NCBI GenBank assembly: GCA_001949185.1
Contig: BDGG01000013.1
Location: 416,408-480,407, forward strand
Length of the DNA: 64,000 nt
Origin: Ramazzottius varieornatus
Taxonomy: Eukaryota; Tardigrada; Eutardigrada; Parachela; Ramazzottiidae
Reading direction: 5' to 3'
Shown: piece by piece, positions 10,213 through 20,938 of the stretch
Numbering within the stretch: the stretch's first letter is position 1
Layout: each line of letters starts with the position of its first letter
The notes under the pieces: generated by a model
What the model saw: only the letters and a program-made list of their open reading frames with translations
Told to the model about the DNA's origin: nothing
The model's database searches: none
Translations under genes and position numbers: made by a program

Positions 10213-13200
10213 TCAACCGCACCAGTTGAGGGTGTACTTGGCAGCACAAGATGCCACATTGGATCGGAAGTCGAAGTACTTGCCTGCTGAGCAGACTTGA
10301 ACAGTAGCGCTCAGTCCAGTACAGTAGCACCAGTACGGTGTGCACAAGTCCAGAGTGTACCAGGTGTTGGCTCCCAGTCGATCGGCGCAGTTCTGAGCAT
10401 TGCACATGGCAGTCAAACTGGATGGAGCAGAGGGCCAGTTGGACGGTGTGCCGGACGGAGGCGACAAGGTGGGACACCAAGTGCTGTTTCCGACTTTGCA
10501 GATCACGCTGCTGCCATCAAACATCTTTCCAGCGGCGCAGCTGAGGTACTGTCCCACACCACTGGTACACTTGCAGAAGTTTCTACCACATGGCTCGACT
10601 TCGTAGTAACCGACAGTGGCAGGCTTGGTCATACAATAGGTAGCATCACAACGGTCGTAACCGCGAGGATGTCCCGTGTACGGTGTTGTGGTGGTGCTCG
10701 GTGTGATCGGGAGGGGTATGATCGTCGTGCTGGTTGTAGAGGTAGTTGGAGTGGTGGGGGTGGTGGGAGTACTCGGTGTGGTCGGGAGGGGTATGATCGT
10801 CGTGCTGGTTGTAGGTGAGGTTGTGGTCGTGATTGGTGTAGTTGTGGTGGTTGATGAAGCGGTTGCCCCACACGTCTCAATGTTGTTTCCCGCAAGCGTC
10901 GACTGGAACCACTGGAAAATTGAGCTATTGGTAGAAAGATAGTCAGTTTCCTTTGTAGATATCCGGTTTCTGGACTTACGGTGGCAGATTGCCCGGGGCT
11001 GGACGGGTAGTTCAGCACTCCCGTGAGCGGCGCGCCAGATGCATCCTTCCCAAAAACAATCATTTTTGCGCCATCAACGTTCAAGAACGCCGTCGCCTGT
11101 CCTGCGCCATAAGCACTCGGTATTGCATTACCGTTAGAGCACAATGTTGTAGAACAGACCAGAGTGCTTCCTGAAAAAGGGGTTCATAACAGTTGGTAGT
11201 GCTGATGTTGATATTGCTGGTAGTTCTGTAGCGAGTTGATTAACCAATAGAAACCAAGACGACCGTACCCATAGAGCCAGATAATGACCAGCTTTGCTGC
11301 GTATTATTTTGCCAGTAGTAAGATCTTAAAGCCACTCCGGTACTGCCCGACCAGCCCGGGGTGCAGGCCACTTGCGAAGAACCTGGTATCTGGGCACACC
11401 TTCCGGCACCTTGGGCTGCTGCCTGGAACACAGACGGATATTGCAAGTTTATCTCGTTGCATCCATGGTGGTGGGGCCGTGCATCACTTACGTTTCCAAT
11501 GTATAAACCATCGTCAGCAAGTATCATGTAGCCGGAAAGAGGCAGAGGTGGTAGGTTAGTGAAGGCTTGTCCGACTGGAAGCGCATTGCCGATGGGCTGC
11601 ACAGAGCCACTGGCAGTCACCGCTACTTGCATGGTACAGTTCCCTGTCCGGAAAAGGCTACTGAAGGGCAACAGGTGGTCTAAACTTGGTTCGATTCTGA
11701 ATGATGGTACCTTGAATCAAGTATATGGGGGCTGACGGATCGTAGTAGCGCACAGGTATCGCTATGTCGATGGGCTGCGAACAGAAGTTTGAGTTGGAAC
11801 AACCGTTGGGGACAGCGGGTGGCGACGGAGCTGGAGACGGTGTCGTTTGGGGAGGCGGTGGTGGGCAACTTGTGACACTGTTACCAACCGATGGCGTTCT
11901 TTCCCACTGGAAGAAGTTACGAGGAGTCACTCGTGTAAGCCAACGATATGTGGGAATTACAACATACGTACGACGGGGGTTATGGAACAGTAAAACTTCT
12001 GGGACAGACATTTTCGCTGTGGCGGTAAGGAAGCACGTGCGTGTACGGCTGGTTCACTCTAATACACTTTTCGACGCTTCTCTACGCTTGACTTTCCGTT
12101 TTGCCGTCCTTTCCGCCTGTCCCGTAATTTTTACTATGCCATAATTTCTCGTCGTACGTGTACACTGATGGCGCACAAGTACATCGAAGTTGTGGGTACA
12201 TACAGTAAAGGTATTGGACCCCGCAGAGGGATACGTGAGCAGACCGGACAATGGGTATCCCAGCGTGTCATTACCAATGACTAACATCTTGTTGCCGTCA
12301 ATGTTATGCAGGATGTTGACCGAGCTGAAGTATGCAGTTAGCAAGTTGTTCAGAAAGACGGGACTATCGCTCGCATTGAAGAGGTTTCGTGGGCTGTAGG
12401 ATTCTAAAACAAAAGCGTGTATGTCAGACCCGGAGGCTTTAACTACGGGCTGTTCATCGAAGTATCTCATACTCACTGTAAGTCCATTTGGCAACAGTGC
12501 CCCCACTCAAGTAGCTGGTGCTGGGGCGGATACTCCAGCCGGACGATGAATAGTCGCCGCACTTGTACTTTGTAGATCCGGATGGAATGGCGGGATTGAA
12601 ACAAAGCTTCCCCTTTGACTATCGACAAGATCAAAGTGTGTCGTGAGCCACCACTGCTTGACTTGAGTTAACGTCAGTCGTACTGTCTGACGGTACCCAC
12701 GTCATAGATCCGCAACTGACTAGCGTTGTCATTCATGAACTGGTGTGTAACAACCGGTCCTTCTCGATTCCATCCTGTAAGCAACTTGCCGATGGGGAAT
12801 GGCTGCCCGATTGGCTGAAGATAGCCAGCCGAGGTATTGACTTGCATCATGCAGTCACCTACCAACAGTCGAATGATTATCAGTGCGTCGAACGGCTGTT
12901 TGTCTGTGGACACGCTCACCCTTGAAAGCATACACGGAAGAGCCAGGGCTGGTGTAGTCCATCGGGAAGACGTCGTCCACAGTCGAACTGCAGAAGGATG
13001 AGGTGCTGCACGTGTTCGGCAAAGTGACGATTGGCGCAGAGAGGCTATCTTCAATCCCCACAACGTTCTGCCCCATGCGAATCCAGAAGACACCGTTGTC
13101 CCCTTCCCCAGTCCCTGCGTTTAAGATAGATATGCACTATACGGAACATCAAAATTTAGTAACGCAGAACTCGTAATAGTGTCAGAACTATCCTCCGGGT

Positions 13201-14423
13201 TGGGAAGGATATCTTACCCCAAGAATTTGCCAGCATCCAGTACGGAATGCCACCTGCTGTCGAGTTCCAACCAATAATGCGAAGCGCATGGTTACCACTG
13301 AGACTGGAGTTGCCCGGACCACTGTACGGCCCTGTACGAAGTAATCATACGGACTGAGACTCGCGGAAATCTGTCGTCTGTATTGAAGAGTACTTATGTC
13401 TTCCTTGACCTACCGTTCGCCGGTACCCATGAATAAAAGTTTTGGTAAACTGTCATGCTGGCTGTTATGGGGCCGTTGGTCATAATCTCCAGTTTAATCT
13501 GCTCAACGAACTCGTCAATCTGAGCCTGCGTCGAGTTGGTGGGGAAATCGTCTATCCAGTAACTTTCAACTAGGGGCAAGCCCAAAATTTGACAATATCA
13601 GTATGATTGGTTAGATACGGGTGTAGACTTACCGAGGTGTGCGTCCTGAGCGAACGGTGTGGCGTAACCGGTATTTGTGCACTGGGTTGCACAAGTCAAG
13701 TTAGGAGTCAATCCGCCGGGTGGAACCTGGTACGGGACACATCCGGAGTTGCTGCCGTACTCACCACCCGTGACATATCCGAAGAGGACGGCACGCTCAT
13801 ATACCGAGACCGGGTAACCGCCGGCTTCACAGCTGCACAACAAACAGTGTGAGTTTCGGCTTGGTATGATCACAGACCAAATTCCAACCTACTTCTCGGT
13901 CGGAGTCTGCGTGGGATTCGTGCAGCTGGCGGCTTGGTGAGCTGATACAAAGGCATTCGTGGTTTGCCGGAAGCGATGCAAATTCGATCCGACAGAACGC
14001 TTGCAGTGGAGACGGCCTACAATGAAGATTGCTGATCGCATGGGAAACTATCGTTTACAACAGTGGAAAGATCGACCGTTTACCTACCCAACAAGTACCA
14101 CATGCACCCTGGTCCCGGATAGTGCCAATGCTGACGCAGTTTGGCCAAGCTTGTCGGGCGTCAAACGAGGCGGGCACAGCTGCGCGATGGCCGCGACGTG
14201 TCCTGTGCTTCAGTTTGGGATGTCTGGCCTTTTGCTCCTTAGTCAAGAGTTTGGCCGTGTTCGGTGGATATTTGCGGCGCTTTCTAAAAGTCAAATTTTG
14301 CTGTAGCTGAGGAACAGAGGAACCTGGTCAGTAACCACAGGCGAAAAATCAGCCTTACCCCTCTGCGGCACACAGACACAGAAAAAGGGCAACCGCCAAC
14401 AGCGCAAGTGAAAGTTGAGCCAT
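10213..14423 (-). CDS. Secreted cathepsin-B-like peptidase fused to two novel repeats, mucin stalk and peritrophin-like domains
   Basis: Fifteen exons read leftwards: 14423-14359, 14283-14088, 14016-13893, 13832-13633, 13569-13414, 13331-13218, 13114-12920, 12858-12701, 12618-12477, 12403-12204, 11906-11711, 11643-11492, 11422-11269, 11170-10980, 10911-10213; about 980 residues. Order: signal peptide (1-20), short basic propeptide, papain-like C1A domain (about 62-312) with [20 protein letters not shown] and ANSWG supplying Gln, Cys, His and Asn. The occluding-loop His pair typical of cathepsin B is absent. Two ~218-residue modules follow (about 313-531 and 546-762), each with C-S-x3-FCS, MQV...QPIG and a W...C end, joined by a Pro-rich linker. 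Then a Thr/Pro-rich stalk (763-825) and two Cys-rich peritrophin-like domains ([18 protein letters not shown]). A chitin-associated extracellular role is inferred. Exon 3 is one base short of a continuous frame. Confidence 0.8.
12003..12180. repeat. Family B foldback repeat inside a cathepsin-like gene intron
   Basis: This lies in the intron between 12203 and 11907. It shares blocks with copies at 51.5, 53.6 and 55.9 kb: CCTGTCCCGTAATTTTTACT, then CATAAT and CGTCGTACGTGTACA, plus a GACAGACATTTTCGC block. It is probably a non-autonomous element. Confidence 0.65.
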
Positions 14424-15277
14424 GCTGAACAGGCTCAACGTAAATTTAGTGAAGCGCAGGTGGCAGCAATGATAAACATGGCGTGCTCAACTGTTTTATA
14501 CCGTTTCAGAAAGTTTTCCTGATTTACGTTGAATTCCACCGTCAGCACCACTTGGGTGGGATAAGTGCCGGCGAAAATTTAATGCGACTGCGACAGTTTT
14601 TCTTTCCATCAGAAGGGTCATGCCTGAAATTTCCGGAATGCTAGTAAGTAACCCATGACTGACTTCGGACACGGGTACGGTATTAGAAATGTTTCAAGAG
14701 CATAGAAGAAAACGAGCCAGCACGTAAAGAAACTTGCGACAACTGGAGTTTCGGGCATTTGAAGTTAGTAGAACGTGCCAAAGCGGCACATGTCTGAGTG
14801 CAGGGCTGTCGAAAAAGTACCGCGTGAGCCATCTGAAGTCACGCATCTACGCCATGCGAGTACTCCCACCTCACGAACAGGCTTCACAGGAAGACGAAAT
14901 GCACACCGAAGCAGCTTTCGTGCGAAACCCTGGATCGGGTCTCGCTACACGAGGCCCTGGACGATCTTGTGGACTGCGGTCTTTATACAGCAAACCAAAG
15001 ATCAAAAGAACTGAAACCGTTGTATTCACTTCTTCGAAATGATGATGAAAGCTAGTACAGGATATATTGTATAAAGTCTACCGCGCGTACGGCAGATACC
15101 TTCCATCAAAACTCGCAAGCATGGTCCGCTGGTACGACCTTGCTTGTAGATCTTCGTTTGATGGGCCTTGAAGCTGACGAGGGACCATTCAGACCATGTC
15201 AATCGCCGATCACGATATCAATGCTTTTGCGTGAGAGCTGAGACTCTTGGCTATGGGCGGCGGATGCGGTCACCGTG

Positions 15278-15372
15278 AAAAGTAGCTATCGAAACTGACA
15301 GCTACATATTTTGATAGCTATCAAAACATGTAGGTACCAGTTTCGATAGCTATCAAAACCAGTACCTATCAG
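15278..15372. repeat. Clustered TTTTGATAGCTATCAAAA-type palindromes
   Basis: The palindrome core GATAGCTATC occurs twice within about 40 bp, with a related GTAGCTATCGAAACTG half upstream. The flanks GGTACCAGTTT and AACCAGTACC make a larger inverted unit. The whole block can fold into one long hairpin. Function is unknown. Confidence 0.6.
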
Positions 15373-16785
15373 TTTGTGTCCCGTCGCTGGCCTCGCCATT
15401 GATCAGCAGGAAGATGTTGGTCTGTTTGCCATTTGAAGCGAAAGCTACTGCGCCAGATAAAGAGCCCTAAACTCTCACTAACACGAAAAGTTCCAGTCAG
15501 CAAAGAAGCCCATGTATAAAACTCACTGATACTGGACGGAACAACCTAAGCAAAGTGTCTACTACTGCGCCCCTTCGAGTTGTAAAGTGTATGAGGATGG
15601 TAGCCACAGGTACATTTCCCCGTGCATGGGGTCGGAACTTGCTGTTATTTGCGGTCAGTGGCGACGCCTGTGATCGAGCAAGTTTGCTATTCTGTGCCAA
15701 CTCATCACCGCTCGTCAGATGGCACCAGTGACTATTTTCGCCCAGACTGCCGAAGACATGAAAAAGTTTGCAAACTGCCGGTTTAGTGAGCAGTGGCGGC
15801 ATGGCGGCATGCTGGCTAGCTCACTTCGCGGCTTCCAAGCGGACGTAAAGCAGATAGTCGTTTGTGTTTCCCTGTGTGAAATTGGAATGCACTAGGCCGT
15901 TCTTCTGACTTCGACTCTGTAAGAAGTGAAAAGAAGGTCGAACTAGTTTTACAATCTGTCCGTAACTGCACGATATTAGTGATAAATGACCAGATGCATT
16001 GCACACTTACGGCATTGCATAAACAAGTTGGCGATGGCAATGACATAATACTTCAATGAACCCCAAGTGTGGGCGATAAGACTGGATTGAGGAGATCATC
16101 AGGGAGCAGAGGTCTATTCGACGGCCAGTCAGTCGCGCATAAATCAAAACCGAAACAAGTAGAAATTGCCTTTGCCCAGTGAAGCTTCGAACTTTCTTTC
16201 GTTTCTACATTTCGCATCGGAAATTCAGAAACCGAAGCATCGAACAGTATTCATTTTGCAACAGGATCAGAAGATTTGCAGAACTAAGCTTGTGTCCACG
16301 CTCTGTACTCCGGAATAAAAATGGCTAGCCACTAGCGCTCGGCATACAGGACAGTTCGAATGAGTTACAGCTTGTTTGTGTACTGATGAAGTACTCAGGA
16401 TATCGATCAATCGTTAGTGGAAAGGGCGTGCGAATTACCCTCAATGGCCACTTTACGATTGTTGGCTCCTCAAAATTCGCTGGCTGATGACACCAACGCT
16501 GGCAGCTACATCATCAATCAGTCAGAATTTGTATACCATATCGGCAAGTTTTGAAGTTGCATCGCAAATCGCGACGCTTCTGACTGTAGAAATCATCGCC
16601 TTTAATCTGTCTAGTTAGCTAGCTCTTATCGTTGCAAAAACACATTTATCACGTACCATTCCATAACGGCGTTGTGCCCATATCGTCATGTTCTTCTTGC
16701 TTCGTCACCGCGTCCGTGGAAACAAAGTCCACTGAACCACGATTGAAAGTAGGCTATTCGGGAGTTCGAAAAACAAGCTGTGAAA

Positions 16786-16866
16786 GACTATTTTCCCCAG
16801 TGGCGTAAATTATCCATGTTGCTAGCTGGAACCATGCGCCACTGTGAAAACGATCTTGCCGATTTT
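16786..16866. repeat. Family A hairpin, intergenic
   Basis: CCCAGTGGCGTAAATTATCC, TTGCTAGCTGGAACC, then ATGCGCCACTGTGAAAACGA; one unit with a decayed left arm. Confidence 0.65.
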
Positions 16867-19800
16867 GCCAGCACATATTCATTGTTATTATACAATGCAG
16901 AAACGACCAGCCTACCCGTGAGGATGAGATCGCTCTTACCGTTGCTTGACGTCAGTAGTCATGTGACTACGGGTATAGGCTGATGACTTTTTCACTGTAT
17001 TATGACGAAGAGGTACTGTATCTCCGGCAGGAGGAAACTGTTTTTCTTCTTTTAAATTGGCTTCCCTGTCTTCACAGCAGTTTCCCTCTTACAAAAATAG
17101 TGAAACTCAGTTGCGATGACCCATGTACCGTTTGGCAAAAATGTGATCGAGACATCATACCGTAGGGATCTGAGCGAGCCCACCGCCGGTACCACAACGG
17201 GTCGCTTGAGGTGCCCTGTTTTTGCCTGCGAGAAAAGCGTCGGCCGCTGAAAATGATGGGTGGGATTTAAGCGTAGACGGTGGGTAAAGAAAAAGCAGTC
17301 AATCATTAGCCAGTGGAGGTGTTTTCTCTCGCACGATGGACGACAGGTGAAGTGTGTCGGAATGGTGCAAAAAGCAGCTGAAGGTGGTGGTCGATGAATG
17401 AGGGACAAGGCGGTAGGTCGTTGGCTGTTAGCCGCGGCTCCACACAGAGGCTGCATTGGCATGATGCAGGTGTCATGCTGCAGTGCTTGTGAGGTCGCCA
17501 TCAGGGTCGTGCTTGACTACTTTTTCAGAGCCTTTCTTACACATAAGGGCCGTTTTTATGCAGGGAAAATTGTAGCCAAGTGGAGACTTGATGGACTGGC
17601 TGGACCACTCTAGCGTGTAATTACCCCGGCTGTGCATCTGTGACAAAAGTCAAGCAGCCTCACCAACAGAAGTAGCAATCATCAACACAAGAAGACTCCA
17701 CCGCCATCAACGTCGCGCTGGTTCGCCCAGGCTGCTGTAGCGTGGAGGGAAGCTAAATTGAAGGCAAAGTGTCACAACGGTGCTCACTGTACTCGAAGGC
17801 GGTGTAGGAAAGCTGGAGCGGTTCCTTTGCCCACCGACTAACTTACCTGCTCGCTCTGTGTACCAATTAGATGTTTCTTGAGCTGTAATTATGATAGGCC
17901 ACATGATGATTCGACTTTCCTATGTTATTACTGCCGAGCTGTTTCGGTAACACGGACGCTTTATAGAAGAGTGAAATGAACTCTGAAGGGTAGCGTCTAG
18001 GGAAGACAGGTTAAAGTGGAGCTAGGCTCTGGATTTACAGCCAGCATTATACTGTACATAAAGATATGCTAGCGCGAAGTAGAATCGTAACTCATATCAG
18101 GACCGGTGAAAGCCTGTTAGGCGTTTAAATGTTCTACTTTATGCTTCGTTCGAGAGCCGAGGCTACCACAAGTACAGAATTGCTTTCATCCAGAGTTTCA
18201 AGCGTCGGGTCCAGTGGGAGAAAATGGTGCGGCGAAAATTTCACACCTGCGATTGTTCGGATAGATACATGTATCCGAAAATGACTAAACTTTACCAATA
18301 TAATGCGCTATTGATATTTCGCCTGGATGATTTGATCATCGTTATTACTCCTCGACGGCCAAAGGTGGAGTATTGGGTCAGCGTCGAGCATTGCGATCCG
18401 AGCATACAAGCGGTGAGAGCCTTGTTGGAAAGACGAAGGTCAGTACTTGGCAAGGTTCTAGCTCGTTGTCTATCTCGACTGACGAGTTCCTGCAATTAGC
18501 CATGTGACAGACTCTCATTACGACTTGTTGATTAGTTGGTGAGATGGAGGAAAGTCTTGTCGAAGCAGGCCAATGAGGTCGCCGTCGCGCTACCGCCATC
18601 AATCACTCGGTTTTTTCAGGCAGTGAACGACATCCAACGTCTCGCACCTCGTCATTGTAGGTCTCATAAGCTTCGCAAACCTTTCAAAGTACCATTTTAA
18701 TTTTCAACGTCTTTATCTGGGCTTCTTTCAACAGATGGCAAGAAGCCAACACGTCGGACACGAGCTACGACTTCCCGCGACCTATCATTATGGCCGTATG
18801 ATTGCCGTTATTTCTGTAAAATAAGAAGACGTTAGGCTGCGTTCGGTGGATTGTAAGAAACGGTGGGCGTGAAAAAGCTCCCTAATGCCGGTGTGAACGT
18901 TCTCAGAACTTGATGTCCATCACAAGCTTTTTGCCAGTTCCGTTCTGCCATGCACCTCCGAGGTCGCCAAGTTTGCGCGGCTGTCATTGGCAATAATGAA
19001 ACGCTATTTGTTTTAGACAACTTACCCACGACGGACCTGACACCGTGTGTCACGGTACTGCCCAACCCCACCGATCGCCAGATTTCAAACGATGAATGTC
19101 TTAAGCAGAGGAACGAAGCAATCTCACAGTAGAATACTCAGGAACCTGGGTCCACGTCGACGGCAACTAGTCATGTAACCCGGCTGTAATAACCTCATTG
19201 TCGCAAACACCGCCAGTGTATCTGAATCACTCGCAACAAAATAAAGAAATGATCGGTAACCAGAAGCTTACAATCACAGGGAACTCACAGTGCGGAAGAG
19301 TGATAAGGTTTGCTGTCGAGTCGATCCCTGGGCTTGACCGAACCTGTCAAGTGACCGGAAATTAATACCGACCATCAGACCTGTCAAATCTTACACCGGA
19401 ATTCCGGTTCATCGAAACCAGTGACCGTCATAAACGGGACGGGTTATATGTGGAGAGGCCAAACAACGACTTCTTGCACTAGAAGGTTTTATGTTTGGAT
19501 GTTAGTGAAACCCTCGTCTGTTCTTCGAAGATATTCTTGTATTCTGGTACAGCGAACAGTGAAGTATTTCCCGAATTGCTGTTCTTTTGGATTATGGGCG
19601 ACCCACAGCGTCATTACTTTTGTTACTTCATGATCATGGGGCTCCTGTCACCGAGCAGTTTACTGGATAAGCCCCATTAGTGTCATCAGAAAAGCGTCTG
19701 TTATGGAAGGGGTAGTGTGCACAATGAGTAGCGGTTGACAAGTTGAGAGGTCGTGCACGCATGCACGCACGTCTCGATTCTGTGCTGTATGGCTGGAAAA

Positions 19801-20059
19801 TGCCGTGCAAAATAAAAGGAAGCTAATCACTTTGTAACGAGCCTTTTATGACACTAATCCATTCTACACTACTCTCAATGTCAGCTCCTCAATAGCCACT
19901 GATGTGGCGCCTGCCATCCATCTTCAGTTTTCGAAACGACTTGATCCAGCCAGAAACCCCGGTGTTGCTCTGTCAAAACCTTGGCTGCGAGCAACCGTAC
20001 AAAGACACCAAGTGCTGGAAAAGCCGTATGAAGTACGTAAGCACACAAACTCGGCACAC

Positions 20060-20275
20060 TGGTTTTTTCAAATGGCGCACGCGTCCAGCCACCACACTGG
20101 AAACGTCCGTCACTTGGGAAAACGGCCTCGTTAAGTTTTCCAAGTGGCGCACGCTTCCAGCTGAGGATACAGACAACCTGCACCACTTGGATACGCAATC
20201 TCACCAGCGCTACCCCCAAGTGGCGCACGCTGTCGGTCAAAAACGCGGAAGATGTGCGCCATTTGAGGAAAAAAT
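20060..20275. repeat. Family A hairpins, triple cluster
   Basis: Three consecutive units around AAATGGCGCACGCG, CAAGTGGCGCACGCTTCCAG and CAAGTGGCGCACGCTGTCGG, each with its opposing CACTTGG or GCGCCATTTG arm. It lies just 3' of the NET-family gene. Confidence 0.75.
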
Positions 20276-20938
20276 CGTTTCGGGTCTGATTGCCGAGCTT
20301 CCCTGTGTTGTAATGTTGACATCCCTCGAATTGTTTCTGCGAACCGTAAGTAATGTGTGGGAGTCACTGACGTTATCGTATGTATGAGTGATGACGTGAT
20401 TGAGGATGTAACAAACAAGATGGTTGGCCGTTGATAAGTTGATGGCTTGGAGCGACGCGCAGGGAGACACATGCAGTCTCTTCCCGATCGACACGAGATG
20501 AAGGACTACTCATCACGTTCTAACATCCTCCATTAATCGCTCCTTGTCCATCAAACTTACATTTGTTCCCGACAGACCAACAACTCTTACTCATCTCCTA
20601 ATCCGAACAAGGATCTCTTCAATTGAAAATCAATACGGCTCACTCGAAAATAACACACGTTTTTCCTCTTAATACTGTATTTTACAGCAAACTGCGAGGT
20701 AAAAACTCGTGAAACGAGTGATGACGAAAAACACAAAACTATAAATACTATGAAAATCCAACCACGTCAACAAAATATTTCAGAAATGATTAAACATCAG
20801 TCTAAAACAAATACACATAGAACTCTGTTGTCAAAACTGGGAAGCCATTTCAAAAGGACCAAAGACTTTCATTATTGCGAAAAACCATCATATTAGTGAA
20901 AAAATGCTTTTCAATTACTTGAAAAATACGAAGGTATT

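Larger units (their letters stand above)
14424..20938. other. Gene-free stretch of 6.5 kb
   Basis: No open frame here resembles a known protein or has supported splice structure; all open frames are short and compositionally random. Contents seen: palindromes at 15278-15372, family A hairpins at 16786-16866 and in a triple cluster at 20060-20275, and small self-complementary stretches such as CGGATAGATACATGTATCCG near 18258. It lies 3' of the NET-family zinc-finger gene and could hold its regulatory elements, but nothing shows this directly. Confidence 0.6.

Noticed and set aside
10297-10818. Plus-strand open frame of 173 codons
   Set aside because: It lies antisense to the Cys-rich and Thr-rich exon of the cathepsin-like gene and is a by-product of its codon composition.
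14284-14358. Apparent frame mismatch between signal-peptide exon and propeptide exon
   Set aside because: Using the acceptor TTGACTTTTAG gives matching phase, so the junction is normal.
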